64,000 nucleotides of DNA from Haliotis asinina (Eukaryota > Mollusca > Gastropoda > Lepetellida > Haliotidae): positions 26,522,001 to 26,586,000 of the forward strand of contig NC_090291.1 of the NCBI RefSeq assembly GCF_037392515.1, given 5' to 3'. The notes under the pieces were generated by a model. It was not told where the DNA came from. It saw only the letters and a program-made list of their open reading frames with translations, and did no database searches. Within the stretch, counting starts at the first letter, position 1. Every line of letters begins with the position of its first letter. The position numbers were made by a program, and so were the translations under genes. Below are positions 11,901 to 23,745 of this stretch, piece after piece.

Positions 11901-12483
11901 GAACTCAGATAAATCGGAGGGACATCATCAGTTATCATTGGCATTTGAATTTGTTTAAATTTCGGTCGATGGAGTGCATCGTACAGAATCAGAACTGACA
12001 GACAGGTGTGACACTGGCACGTTGACGTCGAACATATCGATGGGCTTGACCTTTGCGACACTAAACAAGAGACCTGTTCCAGCTGTATAGAGAATTGCAT
12101 CTTTCCATGTGTGCAGAAAACAGCTATTATTAATGACATCCCTTTCAATGGATATGTACTATGTACCCGAGAACATTGGTTAAATCCTAATAGTGTTGAT
12201 AAACAGTCATGGGTACAACGTTATAACGTGTATGAGTAATACAAGTGTCTCCGTCAGGGGATCCGGGGGCCTCGCCCTCTTATTTCATTCCAGTCACAAT
12301 GGAAAGCTTACCCATTACAAAAGTCTGAGTACCTGGTTTGTGCAAAGTTTATGTGCAAAGGATATGCAGATATTGTATGAAATCTGTTGTTGGTCTCCAT
12401 CAACCAATGCATTGCGTTCAACATATCTTAATGTCATAGATGAGTTAATGGATGCCTATGAATAGCTTTGCGAAGAAGAAGAT
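11901..12483. other. Unassigned DNA before the minisatellite
   Basis: Open frames on both strands (for example 11,888-12,148 minus) carry no recognised motif. They could include more decayed transposon sequence belonging to the neighbouring Tc1-like relic. The tandem array begins abruptly near 12,484. Confidence 0.35.
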
Positions 12484-14575
12484 CCTTTCGAGATATGAAC
12501 CACCACATCAACCACTACATTGACATCACAAGTAACAACATTATAAGGAACACCAAAACCATTTTAATTCCTGCAGGAGAAACCACAAGTACAAACACTA
12601 CATGGAACACCACCACCATAACAACCACAACAGGTGACACCACAAATACCATCACAACATGGAACACCACCACCACATCAAGTACTGCAGCATGCACCAG
12701 ATGTATCAACATTAAATGGAAGAGAAGCACCACATCAACCACTACAGTTGACACCACAAGAACCAACACTACATGGAACACAACTACCATTACAACCATT
12801 ATACGGGACACCACAAGTACCAACGCTACATGGAACACTACCACCATTGCAACCACTACAGGGGACACCACACATACCAACACTACATGGACCACTATCA
12901 CCACATCAACTATTACAGGGGACACCACAAGTACCAACACAACATGGATCACAACCACCACATAAACCACTACAGGGAACACCACAAGTACAAACACTAC
13001 ATGAAATACCACCAGCGGAACAACCACTACAGGGGACACTACAAGTACCAACACTACATCTCCACCATATCAACCACTCCAGATAACATCACAAGTACCA
13101 TCACTACATGGAGCACCACCACCATACCAACAACTGCAGAGACACCACAAGTAAAAACACTACATGCAACACCACCACCATATCCACAACTGCAGGTGAC
13201 ACCACAAGTACTAGCATTACATGGAACACTATCACCACATCAACCACTACAGATGACACCACAATTACCAACACTGCATGGAACACCACCACCGTACCAA
13301 CCACTACAGGGTACACCACAAGTACACCACCACCATATCAACCACTACAGGGGACAAAACAAGTACCATCACTACATGGAATATAACCACCAGATCCACC
13401 ACCATATGGGACACCACAAGTACGAACACTATATCGAACATTAACACCACATCAACCATTACAATAGCACCACAAGTACAAACACTACATGGAACACCAA
13501 CACCTGATGAAACACTTTATTGACACCACTAAATACAACACCACCACTACTTCAACCACTACAGAGGACACCACTACTACCAACACTACATGGAACACCA
13601 CCACCATATCAACGACTACAGGGGAAACCAGAAGTATCAACACTACATGGAACACCATCACCACATCAACTACTACAGGGGACATCACAAGATCACCAAC
13701 ACTATATGGAACACCACCAACAGATCAACCACCACAGGAGACACCAAAAGTACCAACACTACAGGGACACAACCACCACATCATACACTACAGCTGCCAA
13801 ACAACTCTAAACACTACATCGACAACCACTACCACATCAACCACTACATTGCACACCACAAGTACCAACACTACAGGGAACACTTTCACTACTTCAACCA
13901 CTACACTAGACACCACAAGTATATACACTACAATCATATCAACCACTACAGCGGACAACACAAATACCATCACTACATGGAACACCCACACCATTCCAAC
14001 CACTATAAGTGACATCACAAATACCAACACTATAAAACAACCAGTACAGGGAACACCACCACTGTATCAACCACTACATTAAACACCACAAGTACCAACA
14101 CTACATGGAACAAAACCACCATATTAACCATTACAGGGAACACCACAATTACCAACACTACATGGAACACCACAATTACCAACACTACATGGAACACCAT
14201 CACTACATCAAACACTACAGGTAAATACCAACACTATAAAACAACCAGTACAGGGAACACCACCACTGTATCAACCACTACATTAAACACCACAAGTACC
14301 AACACTACATGGAACAAAACCACCATATTAACCATTACAGGGAACACCACAATTACCAACACTACATGGAACACCACAATTACCAACACTACATTCAACA
14401 CCACCACCATATCAACCAGTACAGGGGACATCACAAGTACCAAGAGTACATGGAACACCACCACAATATCAATCACGGCACCTGACAAAACAAGAGTCAA
14501 TACTACATGGAAGACCACCACCACATCAACCACTACATTGGACACCAGTAGTACCATCACTACAGTCTAACAACC
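12484..14575 (+). repeat. 57-bp higher-order minisatellite (30 + 27 bp)
   Basis: The dominant unit is 57 bp: a 30-bp half beginning ACTACATGGAACACCACCAC and a 27-bp half beginning ACTACAGGGGACACCACAAG. About 37 units fit by length. The 30-bp half is clearly related to the monomer of the next block. Because 57 is divisible by three, long stretches stay open in all three plus frames: a Thr-rich 19-residue repeat (TTWNTTTISTTTGDTTSTN), a Pro/Gln-rich one and a His/Tyr-rich one. On the minus strand the reading is Val-rich. No frame stays open through the block, so non-coding satellite DNA is the simpler reading; a mucin-like exon is possible but unsupported. Confidence 0.9.
14021..14394 (+). repeat. 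Recent 170-bp duplication within the array
   Basis: Bases 14,021-14,190 reappear at 14,225-14,394 (offset 204), apparently without a single difference by eye, although neighbouring 57-bp units differ at many positions. The unusual sub-unit TATAAAACAACCAGTACAGG marks both copies. This points to a recent unequal exchange or slippage event that moved several units as a block. Confidence 0.85.
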
Positions 14576-16832
14576 ACAGTCATAACTACATTGGACACCA
14601 CAACCAGACCCAGCACTATATAGCACACCACAATCATATCCACCACTACATGGGAATTCACTATCACATCCAAAACTTTATAGGACAGCACAACAACAGC
14701 CACAATTACATAGGACTCCACCACAACATCACATCCACCACTACATAGGATATCACAACCACAGCCACCACTACATGGGACATCAGAACAAAAGCCAGCA
14801 ACACATAGTACGTGACATCCACAGCCACAACTGCTTGAGACACAACAAACAGCCACCACTACATGGGACATTACAACCACAGCCACAACTACACGGAGCA
14901 CACCAATCAAAAGTATCAGTACTGGGGACATCAGAACGACATCCATCACTATCCAGGGCGCCAAAACCACAGCAAACACTATACGGGAAATCACAATCAC
15001 AGCCACTATATAGGAAATTACAACAACAGCAACCACTGCAGCGGAAATCAGAAACACATCCGCCACTACATGGTACATCACAATCACAGACACCACTACA
15101 TGGGACATCAGAACCACAGCCAAAACCACGTGGGAAACTAGAATCGCAGAAACAACAACTAAGTGGGTCACCACAGCTACCCTTACCACTAAATGGAACA
15201 TTACAACCACATCCACCACTACATGGGAGATCAGAACCACAGCCACCACTATATCGGACACCAGAACCACAGCCACCACTACATGGGATATCACAATTAC
15301 AGGCACCACTACATTCGACACCACAACCACAGCCAACAATAAAAAGGAACATTGCAAACAGCCACAACTGCATGGGACACACAATCACTGACAGCACTAC
15401 ATGTGACATCACAACCACAACCACCACTGCATGTGACACAGGAATCACATCTACCACCACAAGGGATATTACAACCACAGCCACCACTACATGGGACATC
15501 ACAACCATACCTACTAACACTATATGTTACATTACATACACAGCCACCAATACTTGGGACACCGCAAATACATCTAACACTACATAGGATATCACAGCCA
15601 TATACACCTCTACACGTGACATCAGAACCACATCCACCACTACATACGACATCGGAACCACAGCTACCACTACATGGGACATCACAAGCACAGCAACCAC
15701 TACACGGGACATTACGACCACAGCCACCTCTACACGGGACACCAGAAACACAGGCACCACTACACGGGACATCACAACCACTGACAAAACTACATAGGAC
15801 AACGCAATCACAACGACATAAGACACCAGAACCAACTCCAGAACTACATGGGACATTACAACCAGAGGACTCCACAATCGCAGCCACCAGTACATGAGAC
15901 ATTAAAACCACAGCCACCACTATATAGGACGCCACAATCACATCCACCACTACATGTGACATCACAACTATAGAGACCACTACATGGAACATCAGAACCA
16001 CATCTACGACACCACAATCAGAGCCACCACTATGTGGGACATCACACCATAGGACATAGGACATCAGAACCACAGCAACCACTACATTTGACACCTGAAC
16101 AAAAGCCACAACTACATAGGACATTACAACCACAGCCACAACTTCATGTTTGTTCCACAACAAACAGCCACTACTACATAGGATATCAGAACAAAAGCCA
16201 CCACTACATGGGACATTACAATCACAGCCACAACTACAGGGACCATCACAACGACATCGATCATCACTTTTGTGGGAAACCACAACCACAGACACTATAT
16301 GCAACAACTGCCATCACTACAGCGGACAATAGAAACACAGCAACCACTACATGGGACATCACAATCCAAGCCACCACTACATAGGACATCACAACCACAG
16401 CCACCACTACATAGGACATACCAACCACGTCAACCATTAGATGTGACAAAAGAACCTAAGCCACCACTACATGGGACATTACAACCAGAGTTACAACTAC
16501 ATGAGACACCACAACCACAGCCACCAGTGCATTGGACATGACAAAGAGATCCACCACTATATCGGACACCACAATCACATCCACCACTACACGGGACATG
16601 ACAACCACAGACACCACTACATGGGACATCACAACAACAGCACCCACTATACAGGACACCACAACCACAGGCACCACTACATGGACATCACACCCACTGA
16701 CGCCACTACATGGGACACCACAGTCATATCAGCTACAACGACGTAAGAAACCAGAACGACATGACAACTGCATGGGACATCATAAAAACAGACACAACAA
16801 CATGGGACACCAGAACCACAGTCACGACTACA
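14576..16832 (+). repeat. 30-bp minisatellite, forward arm
   Basis: The monomer is 30 bp, typically ACTACATGGGACATCACAAC followed by CACAGCCACC. About 75 degenerate copies fit by length. Copies vary at scattered positions. The strand is A+C rich. Thirty bases equal ten codons, so frames remain open for up to about 330 codons on the opposite strand, with 10-residue periodic readings such as SGGCGCDVPC or VVVAVVVMSH. These products depend only on phase, and each frame is broken within 1 kb. Confidence 0.92.
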
Positions 16833-19800
16833 TGTAGTGATGGATATGATTCTGGTGTCCCATATATTTGTTGTGATATCTCAGATAGCTGTGGATGTGG
16901 TTGTGGTGTCCAATGTAGTTATGGCTGTGGTGGATATTTCCCATGTAGTGGTTCTGGTGTCTTATGTCGTTGTGGATGTGATTGTGCTGTCTCATGTAGT
17001 GGTGGCTTTGGTTGTTATGTCCCATTTGGTTGTTTCTGTGGCTGTGATGTCCATGTGCTGGTGGCTGTGATTGTGGTGCCCCATGTATTGGTGACTGTGG
17101 TTGCAATGTACCATATAGTAGTTAATGTGGTTCTAGTGTCCCATATACAGTTGGATGTGGCTCTCAAGTACCATGAAGTGGTGGCTCTAGTTGTAATGTA
17201 CCATGTAGTTGTGGATGTGGATGTGGATGTGGTTGTGATGTCCCATGTAGTGGTAGATATCGTTCTGAAGTCCTATGTAGTGATGAATGGGTTTCTGGTG
17301 TCCTATTTAATGCTGAATGTGATTGTGATGTCCTATGTAGTGATGAATGGGTTTCTGGTGTCCTGTTTAATGCTGAATGTGATTGTGATGCCCCATGGAG
17401 GTGCGGCTGTTGTTGTAATGTCCTATATAGTGGATAATGTGGTTGTGATGTCCCATATTGTGGTGGCTGTGGTTGTGATGTCCCATGTACTGTTTTCTGT
17501 AATTGTGGTGTCCAATGTAGTTATGGCTTTGGTTCTGGTGTCCCATGTAGTGGTTTCTTTGGTTGTGGTGTCACTTGTAGAGGTGGCTGTGGTTTTGATG
17601 TTGAATGCAATTGTGGATGTGGTCGTGATGTCCCAAGTAGTGTTGGCTTTGACTGTGGTGGCCCATGCAGTGGTGGATATCGCTGTAATGTCCTACATAG
17701 TGGTGGCTGTGATTGTGCTGTCGCATACAGTGGCGTCTGTGCTTCCGGTATGCTATGCAGTAATGGGTCTGATGTCCCCTATAGTGGTGGCTGTTTGTTG
17801 TGTCTCATGTAGGTGTGGCTATGGTTGTTATGTCCCATGTAGTGATGGCTTTTCTTCTGGTGTCCCATGTAGTTGTGGCTGTGGTTGTGATGGTCCATCC
17901 CGTGGTGGCCATGTTTGTGGTGTCCCATGTAGAGGTGGCTGTGATTCTGGTGTCCCATATAGTTGTGGCTGTGGTTGTAATGTCCCATGTAGTGGTGACT
18001 GTGGTTCTGATGTCCCATGTAGTGGTTGTTATGGTTGTGGTGTCCCATATATTGGGTGCAGTGGTTGTTATGTCCCATGTAGTGGTAGGTGTAGTTCTGG
18101 TGTCCCCAGTAGTGGTGGCTGTTTGATGTGTCCCATGTAGTTGTGGCTATGGATGTATTCTAGTGTAGTGTAGTGGTGGCTTTTGTTCTGGTGTCCCATG
18201 TAGTAGTGGCTGTGGTTGTGATGTCCCATGTAGTTGTGGGTATAGTTGTGGTGTCATATGTAATGATGGATGTCGCTGTGATGTCAATTTTAGTGGTGGC
18301 TCTGATTGTGGTGTCCCATGTGGTGGTATCTATGATTATGATGTCCCATTTAGTGGTTGTCTGCGTTTGTGGTGTCCCATGTCGCTCTGGCTGTTGTTCT
18401 TGTGTCCCACGTAGTGGTGGCTGTGGTTGTGATGTCCCATGGAGTGTTTGCTGTGGTTGTGGTGTTCAATGTAGTGATGGCTGTCGTTGTAATGTTACAA
18501 TTTAGTGGTGGATCTGATTGTGGTGTCCCAGGTATTTGTGGCTGTAGTTGTAATGTCCCATGTAGTGGCGTCTGTGCTTCTGGTGTCCTATGTAGTGAAG
18601 GCTGTGGTTCTGATGTCTCGTGTAGTGGTGCCTGTGGTTGTGGTGTCTCATGTAGTGGTGGATGTCGTTGTGATGTCACGTGTGTTGGTGTCTGTGGTTG
18701 TGATGTCGCATGTAGTGGAGGCTGTGGTTCTGGTGTCCTATGTAGTTGTGGCTGTGGATGTGATGTCCCATGGTGTGGTGGTTATCTTTGTGGTGTCCCA
18801 TGTAGTGATGGATGTCGTTCTGATATCCCATGTAGTGGTGTCTGTGATTCTGGTGTCCCATGTAGTAGTGGGTGTGGTTGTGATGTCTAATGTAGTGGTG
18901 GGTCTGGATGTTATGTCCCGTGTAGTGGATGCTGTGATTGCGGTGTCTCATGTAGTGGTGGATGTCATTGTGGTGGGTGTCGTTGTTAGGCCCCATGTAG
19001 TGGTTTCTGTAGTTCTCGTGTCTTATGTCGTTGTAGATTTGATTGTGGTGTGAAATGTACTGGTGACTGTGGTTCTGATGTCCCATGTACTAGTGGATGT
19101 GTTTGTGGTCTAACATGCAGTAGTGGCTGTGGTTATGATGCCCCGTGTAGTTGTAACTGTGATTGTGGTGTCCCATGTAGTAATGGATATGGTTATGTCC
19201 TATGTAGTGGTGGATATCTTTGTTATGTCCCATGTCGTGGTATCTGTGGTTGTGATGTCCCATGTAGTTTGGTTGGGGTTGTGATTTCCCATATTGTGGT
19301 GGTTGTGTGTCTGATGTCCCATGTATTGGTGGATGTGCTTGTGGTGTCCTGTGTAGTGGAGGCTGTGGTTCTGATGTCTGATGGAGTGGTGGCTGTCTTT
19401 CTGTTGTCTCATGTAGTGGTGGCTATTGTTGTAATGTCCTACGTAGGAGTGTCTGTAGTTGTGATGTCCCATGTAGTGGTTGCTGTGATTGTGGTATCCT
19501 ATGTTGTGGTGGATGTTGTTGTAATGTCCCATGTAGTGGTGGATGAGGTTGTAATGTCAAATGTTGAGGAAGATGTGGTTGAGATGTCCCATGTAGTGGT
19601 GTCTGTGGTTGTAATGTCCCATGTACTGGTGGATGTGGTTGTGATGTCCAATGTAGTGGTGGATGTGGTTTTGATGTCTCATGTAGTGGTGGCTGTAATT
19701 GTGGTTTCCCAAGAAGTAGTGGCTGTAGTTGTGATGTCCCATGTAGTGGTGTCTGTGGTTGTAATGTCCCATGTACTGGTGGATGTGGTTGTGATGTCCC

Positions 19801-20366
19801 ATGTAGTGGTGGATGTGTTTCTGATGTCCATGTAGTAGTGACTGTGTTTGTAATGTCCTATTCAGTGGTGGATGTGTCTGTCATGCCACATGTAGTGGAG
19901 GCTGTGATTGTGGTGTCCCAAGTAGTTGAGGTTGTGATGTGGCATGTATTCATGGATGTGGTTTTGATGTCCCACGTTGTGGTGGATGTGGTTGTAATGT
20001 CCTATTTTGTGAAGGATGTGGTTGTGATGTCCCATGTAGTGATGGTTCTCATTGTGTTGTCCCAAGCAGTAGTGGCTGTTTTTGTGATGTCCTATGTAGT
20101 GGCGTCTGTGATTGTGGTGTGCCATGTAGTGGTGACTGTGGATGTGATGTCAAATGTAGTGGTGGATCTGGCTGTGGTGTCCCATGTAGTAGTATCTGTG
20201 TTTCTGATGTCTCATGTAGAAGTGACTGTGGTTGTAATGTCCTATGCAGTGGTGGCTGAGGTTGTAATGTCCCATGTAGTGTTGGTTGTGATTGTGGTGT
20301 CTCATGTAGTGGTGGCTGTTGTTGTAATGTCACATATAGTGGTGTCTGTGGTTGTAATGTCCCAAA
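16833..20366 (-). repeat. 30-bp minisatellite, inverted arm
   Basis: This is the reverse complement of the preceding array: GGTGGCTGTGGTTGTGATGT followed by CCCATGTAGT, about 118 copies by length. It makes the strand G+T rich. The junction with the forward arm is the perfect palindrome ACTACATGTAGT at 16,827-16,838, with no spacer. Flanking units on the two sides match each other imperfectly. Internal block duplications are visible: a 60-bp pair at about 17,280-17,400 marked by GATGAATGGGTTTCTGGTGT, and a segment of about 70 bp repeated 150 bp apart at 19,582 and 19,732. The array stops near 20,366. Confidence 0.92.
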
Positions 20367-20724
20367 TGTCGTATGGTGAATGACATTTGCCAAGAAATCT
20401 GTCATTGTGGAGGAGCATGAATTCAATTGCATATTGTCCACAGAAAACTTTGTTCAACTCTTTGATGGTAAGAGTGTGATGATAAAGAAAGGTTCCAGTC
20501 TTCTAATGTACTTATGTCAGTTTCAAATATTGTCTTGTTGTGCACATAATTCATTTCAGCATCATGACTTGTAGTATGTAGGGGTGTTACACAGGTAGGC
20601 AGGTGTTGTTGCACCAGTAACCTAAAGAGCTGAGTTGCCTTCATAAGGGTAACGTACAGGCAGGTACGACAATTATGAGCATACCTGCCACTCAGAATGT
20701 TTTGAACTTTTAGTACATCCAACC

Positions 20725-20850
20725 CATGGAGATCCAGGTTGGAATTGATCTTCAGGAACTAATGCTTGTTGCTATAGGTGACTAATAGCATCGGATGGTC
20801 AGACTCTCTGACTTGGTTCACACATATCATCGCATCCCAAATGCGTCTTT
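20725..20850 (+). mobile_element. SINE family A, 5' half only
   Basis: The stretch from CCAGGTTGGAATTGATCTTCAG through GGTGACTAATAGCATCGGATGG to CACATATCATCGCATCCCAAATGCG corresponds to the first half of the family seen at 58,476 and 5,399 (reverse). The tail half is missing. It is old, judging by many substitutions. Confidence 0.65.
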
Positions 20851-22170
20851 TTGTAAAAGCACAGTGAACTACTTTTCAGTATTGCTGCCTAAGGAGGTCA
20901 CTTTTGTTGTGAAGCAAGTGACATGTAGGACAGGTTAGCCTGTTGTTTGTAAATGGATATTTGAGAGTGTCATAGTGAGCTGAACATGCAAAAGTCATGG
21001 TAATGACATGACAAGTTTGTTTAGATAGTATGAAGTGTGACTGTATCACAGTGACGAAGATCAACTTCCCCGGGTGGAATTAGCTGATTTTTAAAGTACA
21101 GTTTCCACCCTTGTAGGAGATGGGTGGAATTTCTGAGAAAAATGTCCGGCCGAAAGCGTCTACATATTGTCCAGCCAAAGGAATCAACAAACAACATGGT
21201 TCACAAAATATGAAAAAGGTATGCTCTCAACAAGGCAATGAATGATATTGACATACTACAATCAAGCTATGATATTCCAACCTGGTTCTGCAGGAATGGT
21301 AACTAGACTTCGATAGTGAACTGCCATTCAGTGAGATGGATGGTTTACACGTAACCACTCTAAAGAAGAACAAAACAAAAACAACTGGTTTTGCAAGTGT
21401 TTACCGAAATCAAAGTCATCTTTGCTTCACCAGATCACAGTTGTCCTAAATATACAGGATTTTATACCTTAGGATATGATGGTATGTAGAACTGTCCATT
21501 ACATCACTCTTCAGTTCGGGCACAAACCAAACAGTTTAGTGTTGGTTTGAAGGAGAACAGATCCTGCTATACACACTGACCAATGTCCTTTGTTTACACA
21601 TGCTTCTAGTCCCAGTCATTCAGCTATCTGCCACACAATAACAAGTCCTTATCAGTTTTCATGTACGAAGTTGACGGATGATGACACGTCCTTCTTGCTG
21701 TACTCCCCGACTGTATCTGGTGCTGATGACACATAGTGGAGCACAGTCTTCACCCCTGAATCACATCATATAATCAACATCAGTGACAGGGTCACAGGAC
21801 TAAACACAGCTAAGTCAACATATGTAAGTGTCAGATGTTCCTGCCTTGATCCTTTTTTCCAACAGACCTCCCAAATCAAAAGATCTTTTAGCACTAACAG
21901 TCAGTCCAAGATAGAAAGTTCCTGAAACTGAAATCATGGTGATAGATACTATAGAAATGATCCTAAATATATACATATGAATGAAAGGCAAGATAGCTTG
22001 GTAATCTCTCCATTTGACCCTCTGCACATACCTCACAGATGAACATACATATAAATCCTTAGACTTTGTGGTCATCAACAGTCAAGCAACACAAGAAAAG
22101 ATTACAATTCATAGTACACTAACATGGGAGTACACAATGGCATTTAGAAAGTGGCCAAATGCAACACATT
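20851..22170. other. Intergenic DNA without a supported gene
   Basis: I see no coding similarity, RNA gene or tandem repeat here. The stretch separates the two large simple arrays. Confidence 0.4.
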
Positions 22171-22174
22171 ATAT

Positions 22175-22312
22175 TAGGGGTTAAGCCTCTGATTTATGTG
22201 CTTGCAATGACTTGCCTCACTCTGAGGTTGTGGGTTCAAATCCCAGATAGGCCTAAACACAACCAAAGGTACTACAATTTGTACTTTACTGAGAAAGTGT
22301 AATCCCAAATAC
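22175..22312 (+). mobile_element. tRNA-derived SINE (family C)
   Basis: A polymerase III B-box-like GGTTCAAATCC lies in GTTGTGGGTTCAAATCCCAG near 22,228, about 35 bp after a possible A-box region. It is followed by a family-specific tail ending TTTACTGAGAAAGTGTAATCCCA. The same tail, ACTTTCCTGAGAAAGTGAAATCC, recurs at 60,600-60,735, which supports a dispersed element rather than a tRNA gene. It does not fold into a clean cloverleaf by eye. Confidence 0.6.
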
Positions 22313-22859
22313 AACATGTGACACTGATGTGAGAGTTACTATCCATCAATACCAAAACGTAACAAGCTTACCTGAGTTCCAGCCACTTAACACTGTATTG
22401 TTGATATCATCTAAAGATGGAATCTGAAAGGAAAGAAGAAAATAATTTAACAGAGATATTCTTGATTCTTCCTGAATGAAATCGGCTGCCATGCATGGTC
22501 ACATACACTACACCAGCACCAACTGCTAGCTTGCTGGCAAGCCTGTAACAAAATATTGATGTTTACTGTGAATATGTCTCAATTGTTCAGAGTACTGTTG
22601 GTCAGCAATCGTCAATACGCACCAAAGCTTACTTGCCTCTGCTCCTGTAACCATACCATTGGTGAGGGCTCCGCATCTGACCAATCAGGTCTCTTTGTTT
22701 GTAAACTAAATCCTGTATGTTGAAGTAAGACCTACTGCAAGTCTGTTGGTCAAGCCCATATATTGTTTTGCAAAATTAGGTAGATGCACCACTTCAAACG
22801 AGAAGGTGTGGTGCAAAGGACTGTAGCTTATCAACGAGTGACCGTATTGGTAATTTCAT

Positions 22860-22998
22860 GGCTATGGGTCACTCATCACACTGAAGATTCGGTTTCTCTT
22901 CCCCACATGTGTACAATATTTGAAGTCCATTTCTGGTGTCCTGTGCCATGATATTCATGGAATATTTCTGAAAGCACCTTAATCTCTACTCACTTACT
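22860..22998 (+). mobile_element. tRNA-derived SINE (family B)
   Basis: The order is a decayed B-box (GATTCGGTTTCTCTTCCCCACATG), then CAATATTTGAAGTCCATTTCTGGTGTCC, then CATGATATTCATGGAATATTTCTGAAAGC and CTCACTTAC. This matches a second abundant vetigastropod SINE family whose tail reads ATATTGCTGGAATATTGCTAAAAGCGGCGTAAAA. The other copies here, at 27,905 and 28,695, are in the opposite orientation. Confidence 0.65.
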
Positions 22999-23459
22999 GT
23001 AGGTCTCCTTACAGCTTTGGTGACAGCATGTTGACCCAACAACCAATGAAAACAGTATCCAAAGCTCTAATTCTCGGGATTGAGAATTAAATTGTGCATG
23101 TTGTGCAAGTTGTGATGCCACTATTGGAAATTATTTTATGCATGATTTTAAACACATCCAGAATCATCATTTTAATTGCCCCTCAATACTATTGGCCACA
23201 GGTTTGTCCATATATCGCCAAGAATATATACCATGTTATCAATTGTAGCTGCATGATCATTCCACATCCACAGAGATTTACCTTGGTCCTGTATTTGAGG
23301 TTTCCTGAGACATATGCTCATAATTTTCAGGGGTCCTAGACTACAAAATTGGTGTCACAGAAACATAAATATCATTATTAATACTATGTTATAATATTGT
23401 TGGAATTCAGTTACTGTGTTACCTATTGTTACTTGATCAAAAATTTTACAAACTTTATT
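22999..23459. other. Unassigned DNA before the TG array
   Basis: No gene or repeat is recognised. The TG-rich tract begins at about 23,460. Confidence 0.4.
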
Positions 23460-23745
23460 TCGACAGTGTTTGTGTCCTTGTTGGTGTGTGTGTTGTCGTG
23501 TTTGTGTGGGTGTGGTTGTTTGAATGTTGTCTATGTATGTGTGTTGCTGTGTGTGTGTTGGGGGGGGAGGGGGCTGGAAGTACTGGTGTGAGTGCGTTGG
23601 TGTGTTGGTGTGTGTATCTGCGTTGTTGTGTGTGTTGGTGTGTGTGTTGTTCTGTGTTGGTGTGTCTGCCTGTGTGTGTGCTGTTGTGTTGTTTGTGTGT
23701 TGATGTGTGTGTGATGTTGGGTGTGTTGGTGTGAGGGTGACAGAT
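23460..23745 (+). repeat. TG-rich array arm
   Basis: Degenerate (TG)n interrupted by TTGG and similar (GTGTGTTGGTGTG) covers about 285 bp. A G-run (GGGGGGGGAGGGGG) interrupts it near 23,561. At about 23,745 the strand composition switches abruptly to CA through a short unique bridge (GGGTGACAGATAGACAAACC). Confidence 0.85.

Noticed and set aside
16710..18140. A 476-codon open frame across the 30-bp array
   Set aside because: It crosses the orientation switch, so its peptide changes character at the junction, and its openness follows from a repeat period divisible by three. No start context, splice site or conserved domain supports it.
12484..20366. Resemblance to a CRISPR array (regular 30-bp repeats)
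   Set aside because: There are no unique spacers between repeats, copies are degenerate, and the surroundings are eukaryotic.
22175..22312. A functional tRNA gene
   Set aside because: The B-box is present, but no convincing cloverleaf or anticodon arm was found and the same tail occurs at 60,600, which fits a SINE.
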